Shown one piece after another: positions 16,813 through 24,839 of a stretch of 64,000 bases of DNA. The stretch's first letter is position 1, and every line of letters begins with the position of its first letter. Under the pieces are notes generated by a model that did no database searches, was not told the origin of the DNA, and worked only from the letters and a program-made list of their open reading frames with translations. Source of the stretch: Bacillus sp. FJAT-29790 (GTDB lineage Bacteria; Bacillota; Bacilli; Bacillales; Cytobacillaceae); contig NZ_JAHNZZ010000001.1 in assembly GCF_019039215.1 (NCBI RefSeq), positions 21,872-85,871 on the forward strand, written 5' to 3'. The position numbers were made by a program, and so were the translations under genes.

Positions 16813-17049
16813 CTAAGTGCCGAAACGTTTAGTCAATTCTTTATATCGATTGGTTAAGCTGATAAATACAGGTTTGTTCCCTTCATCAATGGCATCGTCG
16901 ATTTCTTTCATAAGCTTCTCTTTTTCGTTTTTCAGCAACACTTCTGAAAGCATCATGTCAATGTAAAGATCTAAAACATAGGACTCTTTTAGCTTCTTTC
17001 TTTTCATTGCACTTGCTTTCATGAGTTCTGTGTAGGATTTTTCATTCAT
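16813..17049 (-). CDS. yhzC: IDEAL-domain small protein, YhzC-like
   Basis: A 78-residue protein. Residues about 30-75 (LYIDMMLSEVLLKNEKEKL, then KEIDDAIDEG and NRYKELTKRF) match the IDEAL domain found in small Bacillus proteins and at the end of some ComK-associated factors. The ATG at 17049 has AGGTGA 6 bp upstream. An in-frame ATG three codons earlier is too close to that site. It is transcribed divergently from comK, as yhzC is in B. subtilis. The domain's function is not established, and the pairing with comK suggests but does not prove a link to competence. Confidence 0.8.
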   Translation of the reverse strand: MNEKSYTELMKASAMKRKKLKESYVLDLYIDMMLSEVLLKNEKEKLMKEIDDAIDEGNKPVFISLTNRYKELTKRFGT

Positions 17050-17242
17050 GAAAATCACCTCGGATGCTTTTTACTATTATATGGAGTTACTTCAAGATAT
17101 TCACCAAAACTTCATAAACTTTCTGAAAATTTTTACTGTGTCAAAGTTGTGAATAAATTAGCAACTTTTAGAAGAAAATGAAAATTATTGGCAGAATTCT
17201 GATATGATGAAATGGCGTAACAATAGTAAAGGAGATGAATTG

Positions 17243-17818
17243 ATGAAGAGTCCAACAACAACTCCATTAATTGAGGAGTATGAAATCAATCCGAATACGA
17301 TGATCATAAAGCCAGTATCTTATGGCAGCAAGATCTATTCGCAGATTTGGGAACTCGAGGATGAAGTGCTTTCCCCTTTTAAACCGATCGAAATCATTAA
17401 AAAAAGCTGCAGATATTTTGGATCGTCCTACGAAGGGAGAAAAGAAGGGACCCGTCAATTAACAGGAATAACCCACAAAGCACCAATAACCATAGACCCC
17501 ACAAACTTCATTTATTTTTTTCCAACTTCTTCAGCGAGCAATGCACAATGTATATGGATTTCATTAGAACACATCCTTTATCATCGCCGTGCCGATGCAG
17601 GAAATACACAGGTGATTTTTAAAAATAAGGAGTGCCACATCATTCCTATCTCTTACAATTCTTTCAACAACCAGCTATTACGGACAGCCCTGTTAAAGAC
17701 CACTTTAAATAGCAGGCTTGAGGAATCAGAACGGAAAGCATTGTATTTCTTTAGCGGGAAAAGACATATGAATGCATCAGAGAGAGCCGGGACGTATCGA
17801 ATAGGGGGGAGGGAATAG
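17243..17818 (+). CDS. comK: Competence transcription factor ComK
   Basis: A 191-residue protein, close to the 192 residues of B. subtilis ComK. It has the family features YEINPNTMIIKPVSYGSKIYS reduced to about residues 11-31, the central FGSSYEGRKEGTRQLTGI (about 67-84) and FIYFFPTSSASNAQCIWISL (about 96-115). ComK activates DNA-uptake and recombination genes, including addAB in B. subtilis. The ATG at 17243 has AAAGGAG 8 bp upstream. The AT-rich upstream stretch contains several A-run/T-run pairs that could be K-boxes, but I did not find a pair with clear canonical spacing. The frame is intact, so the gene looks functional. Confidence 0.92.
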   Translation: MKSPTTTPLIEEYEINPNTMIIKPVSYGSKIYSQIWELEDEVLSPFKPIEIIKKSCRYFGSSYEGRKEGTRQLTGITHKAPITIDPTNFIYFFPTSSASNAQCIWISLEHILYHRRADAGNTQVIFKNKECHIIPISYNSFNNQLLRTALLKTTLNSRLEESERKALYFFSGKRHMNASERAGTYRIGGRE

Positions 17819-17826
17819 ATCTTGGC

Positions 17827-17864
17827 CAGAAGCATGTATTATAAGATCATGCTTCTGTTTTTTT
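17827..17864 (+). terminator. Terminator after comK
   Basis: CAGAAGCATG pairs with CATGCTTCTG and runs into seven T residues. The hairpin also covers the end of the convergent yhjD gene. Confidence 0.85.
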
Positions 17865-18245
17865 AGGAAGCTCCATGTCGCCATCGATCATGTGCCGTTT
17901 AAATAAATAAAGCTCCAACAGCTCCTGCACCTTATTGCGGATGCGGGGATTGAAGTAGTTATGATTTTCCTCATAGCCTTTATACAAGAATAAAAACATC
18001 GTAAAAGCTTCGTCCCGTTTCAGCTGCTGAACCTTAAGCCTGTTTTTGATCATATAACGCTTTACTTCTCCGAGTTCTTTTTGAATCATATTCATCGTTT
18101 CCTCAATCAAATTCAAGTAGGGCTGTTTAAGCTTAAAAGGGCTTTTATTAATGACAATCAGGTCACGATTTAATACAGTCAATACCATCGGTAAATAGAT
18201 AGCCTGCTCCATTATGTTCCGATCTTCCTCAGGAATTCTCGTCAT
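17847..18245 (-). CDS. yhjD: YhjD-like protein
   Basis: A 132-residue soluble, helix-rich protein starting MTRIPEEDRNIMEQAIYLPM. It has no signal peptide or membrane segment and a conserved-looking KGYEENHNYFNPRIRNKVQ near residues 92-110. It matches B. subtilis YhjD in position (between comK and yhjE) and in my recollection of its N-terminus. The function is unknown. A canonical LexA-type operator lies 28 bp upstream of its start, which fits reports that the yhjEDC genes of B. subtilis belong to the SOS regulon. Convergent with comK. Confidence 0.7.
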   Translation of the reverse strand: MTRIPEEDRNIMEQAIYLPMVLTVLNRDLIVINKSPFKLKQPYLNLIEETMNMIQKELGEVKRYMIKNRLKVQQLKRDEAFTMFLFLYKGYEENHNYFNPRIRNKVQELLELYLFKRHMIDGDMELPKKTEA

Positions 18246-18270
18246 AATTGCTATACCCCCTTACGAACTA

Positions 18271-18286
18271 AAGAACGTTTGTTCTT
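18271..18286 (-). promoter_or_regulatory. LexA-type SOS operator upstream of yhjD
   Basis: AAGAACGTTTGTTCTT is a perfect palindrome with core GAAC-N4-GTTC, the Bacillus LexA/DinR box. It lies 28 bp upstream of the yhjD start codon. Confidence 0.65.
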
Positions 18287-18553
18287 ATATAATTTTACAG
18301 ACAAAATGATTTTTGTGCAAGGGCTATTATTTGTCGAATGTTTTTCTTCTATCGACCTCCATATACAATCCCTTTAGCGCAAAAAATTGAACCACGATAT
18401 ACCAACCCAATTTTCAAATATCCCTGACGGAAATAAAATGAAAATAACCGCCATGCAAGGCAAAATAAAGAACATACAATATATACCAGCCCAAAGGACG
18501 AAACCTTTTTGCTAAAGAAGTAGTCTTATATGGATGAAGACTATTTTCCTATT

Positions 18554-18743
18554 AACTTTATTCAGCAGAAGTCTCTAAACGATATAAGTGGTGAGATGAA
18601 TGCAAACAGGCATTCAATTCAATGGGGGTTCAAACCCTGGCTGAATAAAGTTAAGCCTCTGGCGAGCCTTTCGATTTTTTAAAGGAAATTATCGAGCAAG
18701 CTAAGATAAAAATCTGGGCGCAAATACGCCAAGGAGAATTTGA
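18554..18743 (+). repeat. Family B repeat, copy 2 (full length)
   Basis: 190 bp. AACTTTATTCAGC (18554-18566) and GCTGAATAAAGTT (18640-18652) are perfect inverted repeats enclosing a small hairpin and GGGGGTTCAAACCC. A second part continues through AAGCCTCTGGCGAGCC to CAAATACGCCAAGGAGAATT. It ends 22 bp before the LCP gene start and fills the rest of the yhjD-LCP gap, in which I see no gene. Confidence 0.88.
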
Positions 18744-18765
18744 ATATAAAAGGAAGGATTTTTTT

Positions 18766-19701
18766 ATGAGATCTGAAAGATATCAACAGAAGAAACAAAA
18801 AAAGAAGAAATGGAAGTCAATCGTCCTCATTCTTTTTCTGCTATGTGCGGGGACGCTCGCTTATTCCTATATACAATTTAAACAAGGTGTATCTCTATCA
18901 CAAGGGAAAACGGATGTAGAAAATATCGAATTCGAATTTCATGGAGATAAAGACCAATATGGCGGAACGAATATCCTATTGCTTGGAAGCGATGCCCGCG
19001 GAAACGAAAAATCAAGAGCAGATACAATCATGATCGCCAGCTATCATCCAGATAAAGGCACGTATAAGTTGATCTCCATTATGAGAGATTCGTATGTGAA
19101 TATACCCGGATATGGAAAAAATAAAATCAATGCAGCTCTTGTTTTTGGCGGTCCTGAGCTGCTAAGACAGACGATTAAAGAGAACTTTGATATTGATCTT
19201 CAATACTATTCGATCGTTGATTTTAAAGGGTTTGTCCATCTGATTGATGAGGCATTTCCAAAAGGCGTAGAAGTCGATGTCGAAAAGGCAATGTCTGCTA
19301 ATATTGGGGTAACATTGGAGCCGGGACTTCAAAGGCTTGATGGGGAGCATCTTCTTGGCTATGTACGGTTTCGGCATGATGCAATCGGCGATTTTGGAAG
19401 GGTTGAGCGCCAACAAAAGGTGATGAAGGAAGTGGCAAGCCAGTTCACTAACTTCCAAACGATTGCAAAGCTTCCGAAATTAGTTGGAGTCATGACCCCA
19501 TTTATTAATACAAATATGGATACTACAGATATCCTTTATATAGGAAAAGATTTAATTTCTAAAAACAGCCGTGACATCGAAACACTTCGTATTCCGGTGG
19601 ATGGATCATATGAAAATCAACGGATAAGCGGGGCAGGGGCAGTACTGGCTATTAATCTTGAACAAAATAAACAGGCAATTCATGATTTTTTAGCAAAATA
19701 A
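18766..19701 (+). CDS. LytR-CpsA-Psr (LCP) family cell-wall transferase
   Basis: A 311-residue type II membrane protein. A basic N-terminus is followed by one membrane helix at about 18-40 and an extracellular LCP domain (about 65-300). Family hallmarks are visible: LLGSDARGNEKSRADTIM with its catalytic Asp/Arg residues, SIMRDSYVNIPGYG, KINAALVFGG and RFRHDAIGDFGRVERQQ. Such enzymes attach teichoic acids or other anionic polymers to peptidoglycan. The closest B. subtilis paralogue (TagT, TagU or TagV) cannot be settled here. AAGGAAGG lies about 10 bp before the ATG. B. subtilis has no LCP gene at this locus, so it is an addition between yhjD and yhjE. Confidence 0.88.
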   Translation: MRSERYQQKKQKKKKWKSIVLILFLLCAGTLAYSYIQFKQGVSLSQGKTDVENIEFEFHGDKDQYGGTNILLLGSDARGNEKSRADTIMIASYHPDKGTYKLISIMRDSYVNIPGYGKNKINAALVFGGPELLRQTIKENFDIDLQYYSIVDFKGFVHLIDEAFPKGVEVDVEKAMSANIGVTLEPGLQRLDGEHLLGYVRFRHDAIGDFGRVERQQKVMKEVASQFTNFQTIAKLPKLVGVMTPFINTNMDTTDILYIGKDLISKNSRDIETLRIPVDGSYENQRISGAGAVLAINLEQNKQAIHDFLAK

Positions 19702-19797
19702 AATCCTATTTATCGAAAGTAAGTGTAAAATAAGATAGAAAGAGGTAAAGATATAGTATAGGTACGTATTAGCTTATTCGATACAAGGAGATTTCAA

Positions 19798-20424
19798 ATG
19801 GATTTTGAACTGCTCAAAGATTGGTTTACGCTTGAAAATATCATGGGATTAATTGAAAAATACCGCACTTTTGGCCCGGTGCCGGGAATTCTGCTGCCAT
19901 TAATTGAGGCATTTTTGCCTTTTCTTCCGCTATTTTTATTTGTGATGGCAAATGCAAATGCATTCGGTCTTTGGTTAGGCTTTTTGTTTTCTTGGATCGG
20001 TGCCGCTGCAGGTGCATTTATCGTCTTTTTATTAGTTCGGAAATATGGACAAAGAAGAATTCTTAAGGTTCTAAAGCGTAACTCAAAAGTTCAAAAGCTG
20101 ATGAATTGGGTGGAAAGGCATGGATTTGGTCCATTATTTATTTTATTATGCCTTCCTTTCACCCCCTCAGCAGTCGTGAATATCGTAGCAGGGCTATCGA
20201 AAATCAGCATTGCCCAATATATGCTAGCCGTTGTGACAGGGAAAATGGTGATGATCTTTACGATGAGCTTTGTAGGGTATGATATTAAGTCACTTATTAC
20301 ACAACCAATGCGGACGGTGATCGTAGCAGTCATTATTTTTATTCTTTGGTATGTTGGAAAAAGAATAGAAATAAAAATGAATATGAACGTTGAAAAAGAA
20401 AAGAAATTTAGAAGGGCAAAATAA
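19798..20424 (+). CDS. yhjE: DedA/TVP38/TMEM64-family membrane protein YhjE
   Basis: A 208-residue membrane protein with five to six hydrophobic segments. The SNARE-associated/DedA-type core shows FSWIGAAAGAFIVFLLVRKYG, RHGFGPLFILLCLPFTPSAV (about 105-125) and VTGKMVMIFTMSFVG. Members are linked to phospholipid scrambling or transport and membrane homeostasis. Same place and length as B. subtilis yhjE. AAGGAG is 8 bp before the ATG. The signal peptidase gene follows after 33 bp, so the two are probably cotranscribed. Confidence 0.85.
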   Translation: MDFELLKDWFTLENIMGLIEKYRTFGPVPGILLPLIEAFLPFLPLFLFVMANANAFGLWLGFLFSWIGAAAGAFIVFLLVRKYGQRRILKVLKRNSKVQKLMNWVERHGFGPLFILLCLPFTPSAVVNIVAGLSKISIAQYMLAVVTGKMVMIFTMSFVGYDIKSLITQPMRTVIVAVIIFILWYVGKRIEIKMNMNVEKEKKFRRAK

Positions 20425-20457
20425 ACAGTACCAGCAAGGAACTGGGGGAGAAGCAAT

Positions 20458-21012
20458 TTGAAAGAGGCAGTGAAAAAAGAAGGAATAGAGTGGATTAAAG
20501 CCTTTGGAATTGGGATGATCATCTTTATTTTTATACGCACATTTTTCTTTTCCAATTATATAGTTGAGGGCGAGTCGATGATGCCTACCCTTGAAAGCGG
20601 AAATAAGCTGATCGTTAATAAAATCGGGTACCAAATTAGCGAGCTGAACCGATTTGACGTGATTGTTTTCCATCATAACAAAGAGGAAGATTTTGTAAAG
20701 AGAATCATCGGGTTGCCCGGAGATAAAGTGGAATACCGCAATGATGAGCTTTATATAAATGGAGAAAAGGTGAATGAACCATTCCTTGCAAAATATCGGA
20801 AGGAAATATTCGGAAGTAGGCTAACCGGAGATTTCACGTTAACGGAATTGACAGGTTCTGAGGTTGTGCCTGAAGGAAAGCTTTTTGTCATGGGTGATAA
20901 CCGTCTCGGAAGCTGGGATAGCCGCCATTTTGGCTTTATTTCAGCCGATCAGGTAGTCGGCAAAGTAAACTTGCGATACTGGCCGATAGATGAAGTGGAT
21001 GTTTCCTTCTGA
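20458..21012 (+). CDS. sipV: Type I signal peptidase (SipV-like)
   Basis: A 184-residue membrane-anchored serine protease that removes signal peptides outside the membrane. One N-terminal helix (about 16-36) precedes the catalytic serine motif EGESMMPTL (about 39-47). The lysine motif is KRIIGLPGDKVEYRNDELYI (about 81-100), and the terminal box is FVMGDNR with SWDSRHFG. Ser and Lys of the catalytic dyad are intact. The TTG start at 20458 is supported by GGGGGAG 8 bp upstream. It sits downstream of yhjE as sipV does in B. subtilis. Confidence 0.9.
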   Translation: MKEAVKKEGIEWIKAFGIGMIIFIFIRTFFFSNYIVEGESMMPTLESGNKLIVNKIGYQISELNRFDVIVFHHNKEEDFVKRIIGLPGDKVEYRNDELYINGEKVNEPFLAKYRKEIFGSRLTGDFTLTELTGSEVVPEGKLFVMGDNRLGSWDSRHFGFISADQVVGKVNLRYWPIDEVDVSF

Positions 21013-21059
21013 AACATATGATAGGACTCGATAAAATTCGGGTCCTTTTCCAATTGTTT

Positions 21060-21246
21060 AGCTTTATTCAGCAGAAGTCTCACTTCTATAAGTGGCGAGA
21101 TGAATGCAAACAGTTATCCAATTCAGTGGGGGTTCAAACCTCGGCTGAATAAAGTTAAGCCTCCGGCGAGCCTTTCGATTTTTTAAAGGAATTTATCGAG
21201 CAAACTAAGATAAAAATCTGGGCACATTGCGCTAAGGAGAATTTGA
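21060..21246 (+). repeat. Family B repeat, copy 3 (full length)
   Basis: About 187 bp, closely matching copy 2. It has GCTTTATTCAGC (21061-21072) and GCTGAATAAAG (21144-21154) as inverted arms. Inside are CTCACTTCTATAAGTGGCGAG, whose arms can pair, and GTGGGGGTTCAAACC. It ends just before the -10-like TATAAT (21273-21278) of addB. Confidence 0.88.
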
Positions 21247-21323
21247 TCAATAATGAGTGGCTTCTGTGATAATATAATTTGTAGAAGATAGCATTATTTT
21301 TGAAACGGAAGAGGAGGCTGGCA

Positions 21324-24300
21324 ATGTCCGTTCGACTATTGATTGGCCGTTCAGGGAGCGGCAAAACAGAATATTGCTTGAACGAAATACGGGAAGAATT
21401 AGGCAAGAACCCAGATGGAGACCCGATTATCTACTTAGTGCCTGAACAGATGACATTTCTATCAGAATATAAATTAATAACAACGCCGAATCTTGGCGGG
21501 ATGATCCGCAGCCAGGTGTATTCTTTCACGCGCCTTGCATGGCGAATCCTTCAGGAAACAGGCGGAATTAGCCGCTCTCATTTAAACAGCGTTGGGATCA
21601 GCATGCTCATCCGGAAGATTATCGAGGATAAAAAGGGGGAGCTAAAGCTTTTTCAGCGTGCGGCTGATAAAAATGGCTTTATTCAGCAAATGGAACAAAT
21701 GATGACAGAGTTCAAAAGGTATTGCGTAAATCCTAGCGAACTTGCGGAAAAGCAAACCCAGTTGTCGGGAGCGGAAAAAACGAATAAGGCATTAGCGGAT
21801 AAATTGCACGATCTCCAATTAATTTATAAGAGCTTCGAAGAATCACTCTATGAGAAATATGTAGATTCAGAGGATTATTTTCGTCTTTTAACTGAAAAAG
21901 CAGCTGAATCTGATTATTTAAAAAGGGCAGAAGTGTATATTGATGGATTTTATAGCTTTACCCCACAAGAATATATGATTGTTGAGCAATTATTGAAGCT
22001 CTGCAAAAAAGTAACGATCACATTTACTCTCGATCAGCCATTTAAGCAAGCAACGCCTGCCGACCTGCACTTATTTCGGATGTCAGGAGAGAACTGCCAG
22101 ACGATATATGAGATGGCTCACCGGAATGGGATTGAAATAGAAGAGATATTTCTGAAAGAACAAATGCGATGGAAAGACCAGTCATTAAAGCATTTAGAAG
22201 CTCATTTTGATGCACGCCCTGCTGTCAGTTATCAAGGAGAAACAGCTATTCATATTGGCCACGCAGTGAACAGACGAGCAGAAATCGAAGGGATCGCCCG
22301 CAAAATCAATCAGCTAGTCCGGACCGAAGGATTGCGTTATAGAGATATCGCGATTCTTGCGAGGAATGGACAAGATTACCACGATATTATTGAAACAATT
22401 TTTTATGACTATGGGATTCCATATTTTATCGATCAAAAGCGGACAATGCTGAATCACCCTTTAGTTGAATTAATCCGTTCAATCCTGGAGATCATTAATG
22501 GAAACTGGCGTTACGAGCCGATTTTTCGGGCCGTCAAAACCGAATTATTATTCCCGGCAAAATTAAATGCGAATCGTTTGCGTGAGCAGATGGACAAGCT
22601 AGAAAACTATGTTCTTGCCTATGGCATTCAAGGGGATAAATGGACAAAGAAAAAAAGGTGGATTTACCGTAGAATCAGAGGATTGGAATTTGATTCGATC
22701 GTACAAACGGATGCAGAAAAGCAAACGGAGCAAGAACTAAATGAATTAAGGGACCTGATCACGTCCCCTATTCTACGCTTGGCACGACGACTTAAGAAGG
22801 CGGATAGCGGCAGAAAACTTTGTGAAGCCGTCTATTTATTTATTGAAGAATTAGACGTACCGGCAAAATTGGAAAAATGGAAGCTTGCTGAAGAAGAAAG
22901 AGGAAATCTTGTCAAATCAAGGGAACACGACCAGGCTTGGAATGCCATCATGGAGCTTTTGGATCAATATGTCGAAATGCTCGGAGAAGAAGAAATCACG
23001 CCTAAGCGATTTGCTCAAATCCTCGATTCCGGCATGGAGTCACTTCGCTTTACCCTTGTCCCGCCTGCTATTGATCAAGTAGTGGCGGCTGATTTAGAAA
23101 GATCGCGCCTTTCGGACGTCAAAGCAGCTTTTGTGATCGGGCTGAATGAGGGCGTACTTCCTGCTAAATTTTCGGAGGAAGGGGTGCTCGCGGATGAGGA
23201 TAGAGAGCAGCTTCTTGCTAATGGGTTAAAAATTGCCCCTGGGAGCAGAACTCGCCTTCTTGATGAAGAATTTCTTGCCTATAAAGCATTTGTGACAGCA
23301 TCTGAATGGCTTTTTATTAGCTATCCGCTCGCGAATGAAGAAGGAAAAGCATTAATGCCATCTACCTATATTAAAAGGATGGCAGATTTATTTCCAGACT
23401 GCAGGCAGCATTATTTTATGACAGATCCTGCCGAGCTTCCTGAAGAGGAACAGCTGGAATATGCCGCCAATGTAAATACCGCCCTATCTTATTTAACATC
23501 ACAATTACAACTGAAGAAACGAGCTTATCCGATTTATGATTTCTGGTGGGATATTTACAACTTTTATCTCAATAATGAGAGCTGGAGACGCACCGCTCTT
23601 AAAGTTCTATCGAGTCTTAATTATGAAAACCGTTCACAGCAATTGGGGGAAGAAGTAAGCAAAGACTTATACGGGGATTTAATCCAGGCCAGTGTGTCCA
23701 GAATGGAACTATTCCACAGCTGTCCGTTTTCCCATTATACACAGCATGGGCTGAAACTAAGGGAACGGCAAGTTTTCCGGCTTGAAGCGCCAGATATTGG
23801 AGACTTATTCCACGCCGCTTTAAAATATATTGCCGAAATTGTTATGAAAGGGAAGCTTTCATGGACAGAAATGACAAGGGATCAATGTGAAATCCTTGCC
23901 AAAGAAGCGGTTGAAATGCTCGCCCCGAAATTGCAGAATGAAATATTATTAAGTTCAAACCGCCATTATTATATAAAAAGAAAGCTCGAACAGATTATTA
24001 GCCGAGCGTCATATGTTTTAAGTGAACAAGCAAAATCGAGCGGCTTTTCACCAATCGGGCTGGAGCTTGCTTTCGGGCCAGAGGGGGAGCTGCCGCCGTT
24101 AACTTTTCCACTGAAGAACGGGGCTAAGATGGAGCTTGTTGGAAGAATTGACCGTGTGGATAAGGCTAGTGATGGGAACGGGGTGTTTTTAAGAGTCGTA
24201 GACTATAAATCCAGTTCAAAAGATTTAAATGTGAATGATGTTTATTATGGACTCGCTTTACAAATGCTCACCTATTTAGATATCATCATCAGCCACTCCA

Positions 24301-24839
24301 ATGCCTTGATTGGCATGGATGCCGACCCGGCGGGAGTTCTGTATTTCCATGTGCATAATCCAATGATCAGCACGACGAAAATCCTTACATTGGAAGAGAT
24401 CGAAAAGGAAGTTTTTAAAAAGTTTAAAATGAATGGCCTCATGCTCGGAGACAAAAACGTTATTCGATTGATGGATCAATCGCTTGAATCCGGGGATTCA
24501 TCGATTGTCGCGGCTGGAATTAAAAAAGACGGAACGATTTCAAAACGATCCAAGGTAGCAAGCAAACAGGAGTTTAACGATTTGCGAAGCTATGTCCGGA
24601 ATATGTATGTAGGGACAGGAAATGCGATAACAGAAGGGAAAGTAGATATTTCTCCTTATAAAATGAAGGATAAAACCCCTTGTACATTTTGTTCTTATAA
24701 ATCGGTCTGCCAATTCGATGAATCCTTGGAATCGAATAACTATCGATTACTCGTTCCACAGCCGAAAGAAGAAGTGCTTGAATTGATTCGAAAGGAGGTA
24801 GAGGAGCATCATGAAAACGACCATACCGGAAAAGCCTGA
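21324..24839 (+). CDS. addB: ATP-dependent helicase-nuclease subunit AddB
   Basis: A 1171-residue subunit of AddAB, which processes double-strand ends and loads RecA at Chi. The N-terminal Walker A is LIGRSGSGKTEY (about 5-16). The C-terminal nuclease region shows VGRIDRVDKASDG and RVVDYKSSSKDL, then GLALQMLTYLD. The four iron-sulfur cysteines are placed as expected: one in FHSCPFSHY (about 803) and three in CTFCSYKSVCQF (about 1120-1130). The ATG at 21324 follows GAGGAGG. The in-frame start at 21300 has no site of its own. A TATAAT with an extended TG lies about 45 bp upstream. The 3' end overlaps addA by 29 bp. Confidence 0.95.
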   Translation: MSVRLLIGRSGSGKTEYCLNEIREELGKNPDGDPIIYLVPEQMTFLSEYKLITTPNLGGMIRSQVYSFTRLAWRILQETGGISRSHLNSVGISMLIRKIIEDKKGELKLFQRAADKNGFIQQMEQMMTEFKRYCVNPSELAEKQTQLSGAEKTNKALADKLHDLQLIYKSFEESLYEKYVDSEDYFRLLTEKAAESDYLKRAEVYIDGFYSFTPQEYMIVEQLLKLCKKVTITFTLDQPFKQATPADLHLFRMSGENCQTIYEMAHRNGIEIEEIFLKEQMRWKDQSLKHLEAHFDARPAVSYQGETAIHIGHAVNRRAEIEGIARKINQLVRTEGLRYRDIAILARNGQDYHDIIETIFYDYGIPYFIDQKRTMLNHPLVELIRSILEIINGNWRYEPIFRAVKTELLFPAKLNANRLREQMDKLENYVLAYGIQGDKWTKKKRWIYRRIRGLEFDSIVQTDAEKQTEQELNELRDLITSPILRLARRLKKADSGRKLCEAVYLFIEELDVPAKLEKWKLAEEERGNLVKSREHDQAWNAIMELLDQYVEMLGEEEITPKRFAQILDSGMESLRFTLVPPAIDQVVAADLERSRLSDVKAAFVIGLNEGVLPAKFSEEGVLADEDREQLLANGLKIAPGSRTRLLDEEFLAYKAFVTASEWLFISYPLANEEGKALMPSTYIKRMADLFPDCRQHYFMTDPAELPEEEQLEYAANVNTALSYLTSQLQLKKRAYPIYDFWWDIYNFYLNNESWRRTALKVLSSLNYENRSQQLGEEVSKDLYGDLIQASVSRMELFHSCPFSHYTQHGLKLRERQVFRLEAPDIGDLFHAALKYIAEIVMKGKLSWTEMTRDQCEILAKEAVEMLAPKLQNEILLSSNRHYYIKRKLEQIISRASYVLSEQAKSSGFSPIGLELAFGPEGELPPLTFPLKNGAKMELVGRIDRVDKASDGNGVFLRVVDYKSSSKDLNVNDVYYGLALQMLTYLDIIISHSNALIGMDADPAGVLYFHVHNPMISTTKILTLEEIEKEVFKKFKMNGLMLGDKNVIRLMDQSLESGDSSIVAAGIKKDGTISKRSKVASKQEFNDLRSYVRNMYVGTGNAITEGKVDISPYKMKDKTPCTFCSYKSVCQFDESLESNNYRLLVPQPKEEVLELIRKEVEEHHENDHTGKA

